From NCBI RefSeq assembly GCF_933775445.1, contig NC_065875.1:4043001-4107000 (forward strand): a stretch of DNA of 64,000 bases, read 5' to 3'. The position numbers and the translations under genes were made by a program. This stretch comes from Argentina anserina. Its lineage: Eukaryota > Streptophyta > Magnoliopsida > Rosales > Rosaceae. Positions 1 to 11,485 of this stretch are shown here, one piece after another. Under the pieces are notes generated by a model that was not told where the DNA came from, did not search any database, and worked only from the letters and a program-made list of their open reading frames with translations. The first letter of the stretch is position 1. Every line of letters begins with the position of its first letter.

Positions 1-138
1 ATTTATCTGCTTCATATGAATGCTGTCAGTCAATAGCAACATTTTGATATTTTGATATTTGGTACATTAAAAAATAATTAAAAAAATAAAAATAAAGACA
101 ACTACAAAAAGAAATACAGCTGAATATATAATACTCAC

Positions 139-951
139 CTGCCCTTGTTGCATTGGCCATGACTGTGGGCTGTAAGGAGAACCAGGAGGAGGAGGCCTCA
201 TGCCTTGAGGACCTGACGAAAATGGTGGTGCTTGTTGAGCAATAGATCCTGGTGGAGTTGGACCACCGAGCACCGAATGCATGGTTGGTGTACGAGGAGG
301 AGCCACTGATGTTGGTGGTGGTGGAGGTCCAACAAGTGGTTGAGATAGATTTCCAGGTGGAGGAAAACGAGGTCCACCTGGCACAGCCCCAGAACCAAAA
401 GCCGGTGGCCCATTACTCATTCTACCCGGAGCACCCGTAGGAGGCACAGCCTGACCACCAGAAAACGGCCCAGGACCTGATGAAGGCGCTGGCGGCATTG
501 AAACCTGACCACTTGGCATCCCCGTCCTCTGAAAAGGACTTGAAGCTGGCGCAGGAGTAGGAGCAACCCCAGGAGGAAAAGACCCGGGAGGCGGTGGTCT
601 AGACCCAAAAGGTGAAGACTGACCAGGAGGTGGGCCAGTAGGTCTAACTGCGGCTGTGCCAGGGGGAAATGTTCCTTGTGGAGGAGCTGCAGGCCTGGCT
701 GAGGGAGGTCCAGGGCGTGAATAAGGCGCAGATGCACCGGGGAAAGGCGGTGGTTGTCCGAACGGGGATGGTCTAGGAGCAGCATTGGGCATTATAGGCG
801 GCTGCTGCTGGCGATTAAGGTTCAGATTTTGCATGTTATCGGATAACGAATCAGGGTATCTCTGAGCATTGTAATTTGGGGGTGGTGGTGGCGGAGTGTT
901 ACTGTTGTTATTGGGCCTAGGTGCCCCTGGTGGAGGCACAAAAGCAGCCAT
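139..951 (-). CDS. SEC24: SEC24-like COPII coat protein, first coding exon (partial)
   Basis: The exon encodes 271 residues starting MAAFVPPPGAPRPNNN and ends at a good donor: on the minus strand GGGCAG is followed by GTGAGT at 138-133, phase 0. The whole exon is a proline/glycine/glutamine-rich low-complexity arm with repeated PPPP and FPPG motifs, plus the block NMQNLNLNR near residue 40. This matches my memory of the N-terminus of plant SEC24 of the At3g44340 type. SEC24 is the cargo-selecting subunit of the COPII inner coat at ER exit sites. The zinc-finger, trunk, helical and gelsolin domains must lie left of the window. A LINE sits about 570 bp upstream of the start codon. Family assignment rests on the N-terminal arm only, so it is likely but not certain. 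Confidence 0.8.
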
Positions 952-1505
952 GAATCAACGAAATTCAACCACACCCAGATCCACCTATCCTTCAACTCAA
1001 CCAAGAAAAAACCAACAACCCACGAATCGAAATCTACAACAACAACAACAATAGGAAAACAAGAACAAAACTCAGACAACCTTAAATTCACAATTTAGAT
1101 AAAGTTAAAAACTTTGCATAGATCAATGTTCTAAGTGGTCTCAGACAACCTTAAATTCAACTCAAACACTAAATCACGATTCATAACCCATGAATTTCCC
1201 AACACTCTGAATCATCTGGGTAAATACAAAAGAACAATCTTTGAACAAATCGTAATGAAAATAGCAAGATCTAAGTGGTGGGTTGCGATCAGTAAACCTG
1301 GCAGTGATGGAGGGTTAAGTGCTGTGTCTCGTTCGTCGTCGTCTTCTTCAGCTTTCGATCGTCTGTAAAAAGGCAGAGACCTGTGGGTTTTCGACAAAAC
1401 GAGTCTGGGTAAAACGGACCAAAGTGAATCCGGAAGACATAAATATAAGACATTATTAATCCCAAGCCCACGTGCATTGGACCCCTTTATTATTTTCCCC
1501 TCTCC
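952..1505 (-). promoter_or_regulatory. 5' flank and probable 5' UTR of the SEC24-like gene
   Basis: No coding sequence is supported. On the minus strand the stretch next to the ATG is rich in CAA/TTG triplets and pyrimidines (around 1020-1050), as plant 5' leaders often are. CTTCTTCAGC-like and TCGTCG-rich stretches near 1330-1360 may be leader or first-intron sequence. I could not place a TATA box or splice sites with confidence. Confidence 0.35.
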
Positions 1506-1519
1506 ATTGAAATAATCTT

Positions 1520-3190
1520 TTTTTTTTTGTTACAAACGGGACCTAAAAGGCCTAACGGAAAAACAAAAGCAGACAATTAAGTGCTAAAACAAGCACCAGA
1601 TCTCCTGGCTCTAGAGACAGAACCAAGATCATCAAGATATGCTTAAGAGGCATACACAGGAGGACTGTCAAACTTCACCAGACCAATCTCATGACTAGTG
1701 CTAAACTTGGCCAAAGCATCAGCAGTCATATTACACTCTCTAAAAATATGCACCAACTTCACATTGTCCATAGACGCCATCAGATTATTGCAACTTTCAA
1801 GCAAAGATCCCAAAGGATGGTTGGATAGGTTGGAGTTTTGTAACAAGTGAACCAACACTGCAGAATCAATCTCAATCTCCAAATTCTTGATATTCAAGTT
1901 AATAGCAGCCTTCAAACCAAAATAGAGGCCCCAAGCTTCTGCATCAAGAATCTCACCAATTCCCAAATTCACTTGAAATCCAGTTATCCAAATTCCCAAA
2001 TGGTCTCTAATTACCCCACCTGCACCAATTTTGCCTGAGGCTATAGCTCTAGTGCCATCAGTGTTGAGCTTGAAAAAATGTTCAGGGGGCATTTTCCAAG
2101 ATAGCATAGTATAGCTGAACATAGAACTAGAGCTAGATCTATTTTGAGCATTTTTCCATTCAATTGCATACTCCCAGATGATCTTCTCAAAACAAATAGG
2201 CATAACAAAATTGCTCTCAAAAATTTGCTTATTTCTCCACTTCCATATGAACCAGCAAATAAAAATGAAAAGAATACACCACTGAATATTATCTCTAACC
2301 AAAGAGTGGCAGTGCAGCTGAGCATAAATCCATCCATTCCAGTCCAAGGTGAAAGAGTTCAACAAGTTACCAGGTTTTAAAAAGGATTTCCAAATCAACA
2401 TAGCTCTAGGACAATCCCTTAAGAGATGAAGCAAAGTTTCATCACCAGAATGACAAATGGGACATGTTTTATCATGAGTGAAGCCCTTAGTAGCTCTCTG
2501 AACATTAGTAAGAAGCTTTTTATGCAACACAGTCCAAAAGAAAGTTTTCAATTTAGGAGGAATACTGAGAGACCAAATAGTTTTCCATTGAGGGTTCACA
2601 GGTTCAGTCAAGTCAAATAAAGAATTATAAGCAGACTTGACAGAAAAAGTACCATTAGAAGTAGAGCCCCAGATTCTAGAATCAGGAATGGAATCATCAA
2701 ACGCAGCAGGGACATTCATGATTAAACCCACAATATCAGTAGGCAAAGCAACACTAAGGAGAGAGAAGCTTCATCCCTCATCATCCCAAAAATCACTAAT
2801 ACAAGTATAATCATTGACAACAGCATCAGAGATAGCAAACTTTCTCAACCCTTGAGGAAAAAGCCAAAAGTCATACCAAAATTTGATGCATTTGCCATTA
2901 CCAATACGCCATTTAAGATTCCTATTGATCAGAATAGCTTCAGCCATGACACTCCTCCACGAACTAGAACAGTCAGAAGGAGGTTTATAGTCACTTTCAA
3001 ACAAACTACCATGAAGAAGATATTTAGAAGAGAACATATTAGCCCACAGACCACTATCTTTCAAAAACAATCTCCAACCAATTTTAGCAAGTATTGATTC
3101 ATTTCTGCAGTTTTTTTAATTCCTAATCCACCAAGCTGCTTGGGCCTGCAAATAGTGTCCCAATTCACCAAGTGCACTCTCCTTTTGTTT
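1520..3190 (-). mobile_element. 5'-truncated LINE (L1-type) with 14-bp target site duplication
   Basis: The element lies on the minus strand. Its 3' end is a T run on the plus strand (1518-1528), that is, a poly-A tail. The direct repeat attgaaataatctt occurs at 1506-1519 and again at 3191-3204, flanking the unit exactly, as expected for target-primed reverse transcription. Only the C-terminal part of ORF2 is present (zinc-binding and RNase H regions); endonuclease and reverse transcriptase core are missing, so it was truncated on insertion and was immobile from the start. It sits in the upstream region of the SEC24-like gene. Confidence 0.9.
1643..3070 (-). pseudogene. LINE ORF2 C-terminal remnant (zf-RVT plus RNase H)
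   Basis: Two pieces read in the same frame, 2771-3070 and 1643-2746, separated by an in-frame TGA at 2771-2773. Upstream is the pre-zf-RVT region (WRIGNGKCIKFWYDFW). Then comes the zf-RVT domain with CPICHSGDETLLHLLRDCP, a Cys/His cluster found in plant LINE reverse transcriptases. The RNase H-like (RVT_3) domain starts at FFKLNTDGTRA and continues through GAGGVIRDHLG, DAEAWGLYFGL and IEIDSAVLVHLL. The frame is otherwise well preserved, so the insertion is moderately young. No function for the host is implied. Confidence 0.85.
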
Positions 3191-3204
3191 ATTGAAATAA
3201 TCTT

Positions 3205-3982
3205 ATGTTGTACATTTGTAATTTCACATTCGATTTCGACTAATTAAGGTAATTGTTTTTTAGAAAAAAAATATAAATTAATATTATAATAAAACAAACA
3301 CACTTTAGCCGTCCATATGGGTGTGAAAACTGAAAAAACATCAGAGTTCTACGATCATATTTTATTTTGTGCATCAAGTCATCAACGATTAGGGGTTGAA
3401 CAAATTAAAAGAATATCGATATCAAATTACTTTATGTTTAACAGCTCAAGGACAATTCATGAATGTTCTCTGGGTACTATATAAAAAGTTTGATCAGGCT
3501 TCTCCAATTGTCATGCCCTTGATGGAAAAGAGAAGCAAATATTCCCCAGAAGCTTCTGAAAGGACAAGATCGAAATGCAAAAAAGCAAATAATAGCTGCT
3601 ATCTACCCTTTTTGTTTCATATATAAGGCATAAAATGTTAGTGTGCGCTTTGTTTAATTTACAATCATCCCTAGAATAGAATATCTGGAACATTACATAT
3701 AAGAGAAAATATTACCGTCAAAGCTAGCGATCATGTTACTATTTTCCCAGAATTTGATCATAAAATTTGGGTAGTAGAAGTTCAGTGTTTCAATAGATTA
3801 CTTGGTAAGTTGGTATTGTTATGATGGAGTTGAGATGGTACTATGAAAAGGATGAGGCTAATGAACTTGAATTTATGGAGACGAACTGGGAAGCTCGTCC
3901 ACACTGATCATTATAATATTTTGGACTGTCGAGCAATCAACTCTTATGTCCGCGCTGAATTGAGTTCTATGCCATCAGAGAT
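3205..3982. other. Intergenic DNA between LINE and Copia-A
   Basis: AT-rich sequence with no convincing gene. Short open frames at 3396-3693 show no domain or codon signature. The stretch 3830-3982 abuts the left LTR of Copia-A and may be part of an older element into which Copia-A inserted, but I see no homologous copy in the window. Confidence 0.4.
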
Positions 3983-4473
3983 TGTAGTGGATCGGTCAAG
4001 AAGTTAGTCAGAGAAACAGAACAAGCACAGCAAACTAAGAGAAACAACCACAAAGAAAAAAACACAGGAACACAGATTTAAGGTGGTTCAGCAAATAGCT
4101 TTGCCTACATCCACCAGACATAAACACACTTCTACTATATTAATAATGGGTACACAAGAAAGACTAAGAAAACAAGGACTCTTCTCTTCCTATTTTTCTC
4201 CTCTCTGCCCTCTCTCACACTCTAACCGAGAATGGAACACACTATGCTCTTTGTCTCTATGATGCCTAAACCTAGAGCATAACCTCTCCTTATATAGTCA
4301 TAAAGACAAACATATTTCCTCACCAAATAAGAATCATATTCCTAATAGTGGTAGGTTGTAAAGCCTCCTCCTTCTACAAGTAAACCATCATCAATAAGGA
4401 TTCCATATCCTTACTGGAACACCATACTCTAAGAAACCATCTTAGGAAAAACACATGGGCTGGAAACCCAACA
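3983..4473 (-). repeat. 3' LTR of Copia-A
   Basis: 491 bp, TG...CA on the plus strand. It aligns end to end with 6017-6498 but differs by many substitutions and a small indel (an extra block tagctttgcctaca near 4097), so the insertion is not recent. Confidence 0.9.
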
Positions 4474-5044
4474 ATCTCCCCCTCCAGACCATGAGGGAGG
4501 TACACCGGCGCGACTCCATCACCGAGAGTCCGCCCAAGCTGACTTGATGCAGAACTATGTGGTTGGAGCATGCAGCTCCCCCTGATCAGGCTTCCCCTGA
4601 TCGAACAACTCATCACCATGTCCCTGATGGTGGAACAACTCTTGACCATCTTCACCCTGGTCAGAAAACCTATTGGAAAATGACATTTGGGACCACTTTT
4701 CCAGAACGCCTTTCTTCCTTATATGGTTGTCACCATGACGCCGTATGTCCGAAGAAGTATCACCCATTGCACTCAAGTCATCTTTATACACCAAGCTATG
4801 TGTCTTGTACAAGGAACGACAAAACTCTCCACTAGCAACGTCCAACGATCGATTCGTCAGCTTCCACTTCCCATCACCAATAAACTGGTGGAAACCTTGC
4901 CTGTCAAGATCACTTGCAGACAATATGTTGACACGTAGATCCGAAACGTGTCTCACATCCATCAATGTCATATGGTAACCCAGTTAGTCTCGATGCAAAT
5001 ATCTCATATTCCCGAAATCTTGGAGTAGCTTGAATTGCTCATCT

Positions 5045-5962
5045 TTAACATCCCAAAGTCATCTGCCTTGTATGTAGAAAAGAGCTCCAAGTTGGAACTA
5101 ACATGACAACTTGCACCCGTATCCACGAACCAATCATGACCCTTGTCACCCACATATAGACATTCTTGTAAAATAAGAAGCTCATCCGAAAATCTGAAAT
5201 ACAAGTAGTATAGCCATTATCTTCACCATCTTGGTACTTGCCTTTCTTCTTGTTTTGTTTCCACTTTCGACACATCCGCTTCATGTGGCCCTTCTCGCCA
5301 CAATAGTGACAATCACCACTAAACCTTTGACCCGAATTCTTGCCTTTACCCTTCACATAAAGGGCTCTTGCGTGCTCATTGTCTGTGCCAACACTTTTCC
5401 TTCTTTGTTCTTTGTTAAGCATGTCATCTTTAACGGTATCCATAGACAATACACAATTAGACGCAGAATTACTCAAGGTCACCACAAAAGTTTCCCAACT
5501 ATCCGGCAAAGTTCCTAGCAGCAGCAATGCGAGTAGCTCATCATCACCCTTCATACCCATTGTCGACAACTGGTTGGTCACATTCTGGAAATTGTTCAAG
5601 TGCACAGTCACACTAGTATCGTCATCAAACTTCATGTTGACCATCTCTTTGATAAGGAATGCTTTCTTCGCATCGGTCTTCTTCTCAAAGAGGGACTCCA
5701 ATATCTTCCAGAGTTCTTCCGCATCAGTTTCTTTCGACACATGATCAAAGACGCTATTATCAATCTATTGCCTTATCGTACCAACTGCTTTCCGGTGTAA
5801 CTTTCGCCACTTCTCATCAGTCATATTGGTTGGCTTTGCAGCAACACCCTCTATGGCCTCATGCATATCCCTACAATACAGGATATCCTCCATTCTTGAC
5901 TTCCACGTCACCCAATTCTTATGGGTGAGTTTGATCATTGTGCCTTTCACATCATCATCCAT
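5045..5962 (-). pseudogene. Copia-A gag (capsid and zinc knuckle), interrupted by stop
   Basis: The frame starts MDDDVKGTMIKLTHKNWVTW, a typical copia gag N-terminus, and continues through LWKILESLFEKKTDAKKAFL and LNNFQNVTNQLSTMGM to a CCHC zinc knuckle, CHYCGEKGHMKRMC. An in-frame TAG at 5765-5767 splits it; both halves share a frame, so this is a substitution rather than an indel. A frameshift follows the zinc knuckle: a protease-like DWFVDTGASCHVSSN lies at 5004-5204 in another frame, and a gag-pre-integrase-like piece (MTLMDVRHVSDLRVNILSAS) lies at 4555-4971 in a third. Confidence 0.85.
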
Positions 5963-6002
5963 TCTGACAATACCGATTCAGCCGAACCCAACCTTCAACC
6001 AG

Positions 6003-6014
6003 GCTCTGGTACCA
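6003..6014 (-). promoter_or_regulatory. Primer binding site of Copia-A
   Basis: Minus-strand TGGTACCAGAGC differs by one base from the common plant copia primer site TGGTATCAGAGC, complementary to initiator tRNA-Met. Confidence 0.75.
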
Positions 6015-6016
6015 CT

Positions 6017-6498
6017 TGTAGTGAATCGGTCAACAAGTTAGTCAGAGAAACAGAACAAGCACATCAAACCAAGAGAAACAACCACAAAGAAAAGAACACA
6101 TGAACACAGATTTAAGGTGGTTCAGCAAATCATCCACCGGACAGAAACACACTTCCACTATATTAATAATGGGTACACAAGAAAGACTAAGAAAACAATG
6201 ACTCTCTTCTCTTCCTATCTTTCTCCTCTCTGCCCTCTCTCACCCTCTAACCGAGAATGGAACACACTATACTCTTTGTCTCTGTGATGCCTAAACCTAG
6301 AGCATAACCTCTCCTTATATAGCCATAAGGACAAACATGTTTCCTCACCAAATATGAATCATATTCCTAATAGTGGTAGGCTGTAAAGCCTCCTCCTTCT
6401 ACAAGTAAACCATCATCAATAAGGATTCCATATCCTTACTGGAACACCATACTCTAAGAAACCATCTTATGAAAAACACATGCGCTGGAAACCCAACA
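6017..6498 (-). repeat. 5' LTR of Copia-A
   Basis: 482 bp partner of the 3983-4473 repeat. The primer binding site lies at 6003-6014, two bases inside the element, which fixes the minus-strand orientation. Confidence 0.9.
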
Positions 6499-7788
6499 AA
6501 GATTTGAAAGAAGAAGATTATTTTTGGCGATTGGCCGGAGAATTGTGAATATCAAAACCGTTCAAGAGTACGTTGTTTCTAGTAATATGTTAGTGTGAGA
6601 GACCTACATACGCACGACAAGCGAATGTGTAGTTAATTGTATCGGTTGCTACAAGTGGTATCATAGCAAGTGCGTGGGTGTGTCTCCATATGATTATTTA
6701 GAAACCTCTTTCCACCATGACCTATGCCAGTATGCCTTAACAATAATGATTCTCAACACTCTCGGATGGGTTAATAATAATAATAATAATTTGAATTTGC
6801 ATGCATTATAATTATGTAGTTGTACCTCACTGATTTGCGTGATTCACCATCTTGTGGGTTGAAATGGATTGTTTATCAGGTTTTCTATCCTGCAGGCTGT
6901 TCTTTGTTCTAGTTAAATATTGTTGATTGGTGCTTGGAGGGTGTGGAAATGAGCTTGAGAATAATGACCTATCTTGGAATGCACGTTACACGTTTTGACA
7001 AAAGCAATAATATAATTAAAAAGAAGACAAGTTTTACCAACAGTTATTTTTTTGTTAAATTTGGTGATTTAAAGGGGTTTGTAAGTTGTTGAAAGGAGGG
7101 ATCTTGAAAACACAGGAAGGGACATTCACAAAGAGTTCATGGGATCAGCCGCTAGGAGCGTCTTAGCTATTTATTATGATATTGCTGCCAGCTTCCAGTT
7201 CACCCTTTGTCATTAAACCATCATTGTAAGTTTTAATATTTCTTCCTAAAAAGATAACCTACTTGCTCATTATATACTTCATTCTTGCTGAGTAGTATCA
7301 ATAGTTTAGCACTGCACTTCATACGTTCATATCAGCGGTTGAAGGTCAGTTTCTTTTGCTTCTTCGATCAAGTATACTCTCCATCTCTTTTCTTGATCGA
7401 TCATTCAATCATAAACTACTTCATGAAGTATTAGGTGCTTAATTTTCTGTTCACTGTTGGCCTCTTCTCAGTTATCTTCTGAAAAGGGCATTGTTAGAAA
7501 AGAAAGTTCATTCTGTGTCTTAACGTACTCAAATCATTAGTTGTGGTATTAATGTATATATTATGATCAACTGGTGGAGGTTTCTAACGCAATGCTGGTT
7601 GGTTTTTGAATTATTTTGAGTTAAGCTTTCATATTCATATTGTTATTATTAAGATGTGAATCAGAGTTGTTGTTTATGTTTTCTGGCTTCAGCTTCATCC
7701 TACCATTCTTATTGCAAACTCTTCATTTTTTGCATTTTATTCTCATATTAATTTAAAATTTCCTGATTGAAAACAAGTTACTTTGTAT
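6499..7788. other. Upstream region of SERINC-like gene with possible copia remnant
   Basis: No gene is supported. Near 6650 the plus strand reads ctacaagtggtatcatagc: an LTR-like end followed by 11 of 12 bases of the initiator-tRNA primer site. This may be the stub of an older copia 5' LTR on the plus strand. The rest, including AT-rich DNA at 7200-7790, would be promoter, leader or first intron of the SERINC-like gene, but I cannot locate a start site. Confidence 0.35.
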
Positions 7789-7909
7789 ATGATGGAGGAA
7801 CAGAGGAAGTTTGTCAATTCGAAAAGAGTTCGCACCTCCATGAAACAATGTAAGTTGGTTCAAATGAAGCTAAATCTTAGTCCTTCATTTTTCAGAATGA
7901 GGACATCTG

Positions 7910-9385
7910 TGAAAGATTTCAGAATGGAGCGGTAAACTTGATTGATTTCCATTCACAAGTCTTACACAATTTATACAGGAAAAAAGTTCACCATTGGTAC
8001 CCAAACTATTGTGGCAAGGTCAATGTAGTACCCCAACTCTGAATTGTACCAATGTAGTACCCAAACTTGTAATTCGCTATCAACGAAGGGTCTGAACCCA
8101 ATTTCCGTTACGGCTCCGTTATCTCGGTCACGTGTCCTGCACGTGACCACACAAAAAATTCAACAACGGTACCCAAACTCTTGTGACAAGGTCAATGTAG
8201 TACCCAAATTCTGAGTTGTACCAATGTAGTACCCAACTCATTTTTCGCTATCAATGAGGGGTGTGAGACCAATTTACGTCACGGTTTCGTCATATGGATC
8301 AAAATAAAAAGGGTATTTACCTAAATAACTCTATGTGGGTTTTAAGGCCTTAAACAAGAAACTCTTACATTAAATATCTAGAATTAAGAAACAACTTACA
8401 AATTGGGCAAAACACTAACTCATTCTTATTATGCTCCGGACACCTCACTACCACAGTGTGGCATAGATGAGCTCCACCTCTCATCCCCACCGCCTCCTCC
8501 TTCACCACCAACACCATCTTCGAGTTCCTCCACCTCTCCTTAGAACTCCCGATCCATCGACACATCATGATCGCAGACCTTCACTCTGAGATTCTCGACC
8601 GCCGATCGCACCGCTTTACATGCCTCGAATGTCGTAGGTGGAGGGAGAGAAGGTCGTAGGTGGAGGATGTGAGGGAGACGATGTTGTGGCTCAAGGCGGA
8701 GCTGCCGAGCTGGGAGAAGTTGTCATCGTGATTGAAGAGTTTGGAAAAAACACAACCCGTAGTGTTGCTTTGCCTCGAAATCTGAGCTCAGAAATACAGT
8801 GTGGAAGGAGTGAGAGTGAAGGAGAATGAGAAGAAAATGATAAAAGACAATAAGTTATGACACGTGACCCAGAAGATGGAGTTGTGGTAGAAATTGGCTT
8901 TAGACCCCTCGTTGATAGAGAAAAACGAGTTTGGGTATTGCATTGGTACAACTTAAAGTTGGGGTACTACATTGATCTTGCCACAAGAGTTTGGGTACCG
9001 ATGTTGAAATTTTTTGTGTGGTCACGTGCGGGACACGTGACCGAGATAACGAAGCCGTAACAGAAATTGGGCTCGGACCCTTCGTTAATAGCGAATTACA
9101 AGTTTGGGTACTACATTGGTACAACTCAGAGTTGGGGTACTACATTGACCTTGCCACAATAGTTTGGGTACCGATGACGAAATTAACTCTTTATACAGAG
9201 CAAGGAACAATCTAGATCCTGTAGTTTTGGAATATACATAACTATTGGATCAATCTACTGCATGATACTAGCTATTACAGAAAGGTGATTATATAGATTA
9301 GGAAATACTGGAATCAACCTTGATTTGAGCTTGATTTTCTGCATTCAATTCCGGATTAGCAGAGCTTGAATTGATATGGTTAACA
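7910..9385 (-). repeat. 3' LTR of Copia-B, split by a foldback transposon
   Basis: The LTR sequence runs 7910-7978, is interrupted by the Mutator-like element at 7979-9189, and resumes with a duplicated 9-bp target at 9190-9198 to end in taaca at 9385. It aligns with 17676-17931. Confidence 0.9.
7979..9189. mobile_element. Mutator-like foldback element with 9-bp target duplication
   Basis: A 1211-bp unit interrupts the Copia-B LTR. The 9-bp target tttatacag occurs at 7970-7978 and 9190-9198, a length typical of the Mutator superfamily. The terminal inverted repeats are long, roughly 300 bp: the left arm (about 7990-8290) and right arm (about 8850-9180) each contain two tandem versions of a block that includes ggtacccaaact, aaggtcaatgtagtaccc and cacgtgac motifs. 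Between the arms (about 8300-8850) lies GC-richer DNA with short open frames on both strands and no transposase. It is non-autonomous; the interior may be captured host sequence (Pack-MULE-like), which I could not identify. Confidence 0.8.
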
Positions 9386-9950
9386 CCTCCCCCCCCCCCC
9401 CCCCGCAAGCTGATGGTCCGAGGCCGGATAGGAAGCTTGGACACAATGTACCGAAAGCGAGCAGTAGAGAGCCCTTTAGTAAAGATATCAGCTAGTTGAT
9501 CTTGAGAGGAAACATAGCCAACTTGGATTTCCTGATGAGTAACCTTCTCCCGAATATAATAGTAGTCGACCTCAACATGACGGGTGCGAGTATGAAACAT
9601 CGGGTTGGAAGCAAGAGAGATGACACTGATATTGTCACACCACAACTGTGGAGGATGCAGTGGAAGGCCCATATCTTTGAAAAGTATGCGAAACTAGGAG
9701 AGACGAGCTGCGGTGTATGCCATTTGTCGATACTTAGCTTCCGTGCTGGAGCGAGAAATCCCTCCGTGTTTCTTTGAACTCCATGAGACTATATTGGAAC
9801 CCAAGTAGATACAAGTGCCTCTAGTTGAAACTCGAGTGTCTAGATCTCCAGTGTAGTCAGAATCACTAAATCATGTCAATGTGAGCTTAGTAGGAGTATA
9901 ATAGAGACCATGTGTGGGAGTACCCTTCAAGTAACGTAATATACGCTTGA
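9298..9950 (-). pseudogene. Copia-B RNase H domain
   Basis: In the longest frame (9298-9672) the minus strand encodes LWCDNISVISLASNPMFHTR, RTRHVEVDYYYIREK and QLADIFTKGL, the classic end of a copia RNase H. Upstream on the minus strand, readings resembling [20 protein letters not shown] and STEAKYRQMAY appear in other frames, so the domain has indels or stops. The terminal stretch overlaps the polypurine region next to the 3' LTR. Confidence 0.8.
9389..9404. repeat. C16 homopolymer in the Copia-B polypurine tract
   Basis: Sixteen consecutive C on the plus strand (G16 on the coding strand of the element), immediately inside the 3' LTR where the polypurine tract belongs. Length may be affected by sequencing. 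Confidence 0.8.
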
Positions 9951-9996
9951 CTACAACCCAATGAACAGTGGTGGGAGAATGTAGAAACGGATACAC

Positions 9997-11485
9997 TGAT
10001 AGAGTGTTAATTAAAACATCTATAATAAACCTTGTAAAACATCATCGTTAGTATAAAATTAGCAGGGATCGTTCTTTTCGGGGAATTGAAGGGAACTCTA
10101 AACTTTTAGTGTTAACAAATAATGAGGGGGTTTGAGATTGATTGTAGTATGATCGACTTCTCTTTAACAAACTTAAAATCAAATTTATTATTACACCACA
10201 TAATTACAAGTTCGAATCTATCATGCATTCTAATTTGACCAATTACATACTTTTCAGACACCAATACAATTAGAGCCTTAGGGAATCATCTAATCATGCA
10301 AGATTTCAATTAACATTTAGATTGACTTAGGGTCTAATCTAAATTTGCATGCAATCGAATTCAATAACACTCAGAGTAGAAATTAAACAAGATTACATTT
10401 AAGCACCAAATCTTTGTTGGAGACATGTTTCATGTATGGCGTCACCCACAATGGTTTTACATGCAAATTTCCAGAATTTTTACCACTTTTAATCTACACA
10501 AACCGAATCTACTTAGGGCATGATTTGATTTGTGTCAATATGGTTGATGAATCTAGCAATTAAACACAATCTTAGGGACTGCCTCCAAGCACTAAATTCA
10601 TATGCACATATCTGAAAATTATCTAAAAGTATGAGAAAAATGATTAGAACACAATAATAGAAAATACAAACTCATTAATTATAGGAAACCATCAATTTGG
10701 CAAAGAACCAAAAATCCAATAAAACAATTTGAAAATTTCGATTCTTAATACAAAACAGTAATCCCACACAAACATCATACTACAATCTTCATAGACAAAG
10801 TATTGTAAAAAATCAAAAACAAACAAACCCACGGAGAAGAGTTGCGAGAATCACACGTTGTATGAACCTTGGAGGTGTGTCTTCAATGGTGATTTCAGTG
10901 GAGATGGAATTGCTATATGGAGGAGGATGGATTGTTATTTTGATGAAGGATGTTTGAGGTGGTATTTTGGTAGAGTTTTGGCTCTTGAATGCAAATGAGA
11001 AGTCTCTTATTTGAGAGATGAAGCCATGTATATATAGAGGAAAAAATTAGGATAGTTGCAACTTTCCTCATATTATAATGCAATGCTTTAATCCTTTAAA
11101 TCATGTCATGTTTTGTTCCCTAAAACATGTCATACTTTAATCCCTAAAACATGCCATGTTTTATGCCTTTAATGATCATTTTTAATTGTTGCATGACTTG
11201 GTTCCATCTCTTTTTTCTTTAATTATCTCTTCAATCAAATCTGAAAATAAGAAAATAAAATCATAAGCAAGAGATAATTAGTTTCAAAACCTAAAAGAAT
11301 TCATAGTCAAACTAGGACTCTAGACCAATTATGCGTTTTTAACTCATGTAAGCACAAAAATGCATCCAATACCGCCTAAGACTCTTACTACGACTCAATG
11401 ACTCAATAGTACAACAATAAGGGCTAAGCAAAGTACAAATTGAGGTAAAAACATGTTAAGAACGTCGCACAAAGTGCTCCTATCA
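9997..11485 (-). mobile_element. Solo LTR (1489 bp) inserted in Copia-B pol
   Basis: The unit starts TGATAGAGTG and ends CTCCTATCA on the plus strand and has no coding sequence. It aligns along its whole length with the LTR at 61488-62995. It splits the Copia-B polymerase region right after ...SYAVNQV (minus-strand reading to its right) and before [12 protein letters not shown] (to its left). Flanking pentamers tacac (9992-9996) and cacac (11486-11490) are a probable target duplication. A solo LTR forms when the two LTRs of a full element recombine. Orientation is inferred from the 61488 copy, whose interior lies to its right behind a polypurine tract. Confidence 0.88.

Larger units (their letters stand above)
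3983..6498 (-). mobile_element. Copia-A: deletion-derivative Ty1/copia retrotransposon
   Basis: Two similar LTRs (3983-4473 and 6017-6498) bracket a 1.5-kb interior. On the minus strand the LTR starts TGTTGGGTTTCC and ends CACTACA; a primer binding site TGGTACCAGAGC follows two bases after the 5' LTR, and a polypurine tract GGAGGGGGAGAT precedes the 3' LTR. Flanking pentamers gagat (3978-3982) and aagat (6499-6503) look like a decayed target duplication. The interior keeps gag, a protease piece and a small gag-pre-integrase remnant, but integrase, reverse transcriptase and RNase H are absent. It could only have moved with enzymes from another element. Confidence 0.9.

Noticed and set aside
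198..785. Open frames on the minus and plus strands overlapping the SEC24-like exon
   Set aside because: They are other frames of a proline-rich coding exon; GC-rich repeats lack stops in several frames.
8638..8829. Short plus-strand open frame in the foldback element, starting MEGEKVVGGG
   Set aside because: Gly/Glu-rich low complexity, no domain, overlaps a comparable frame on the other strand; kept only as a possible captured fragment.
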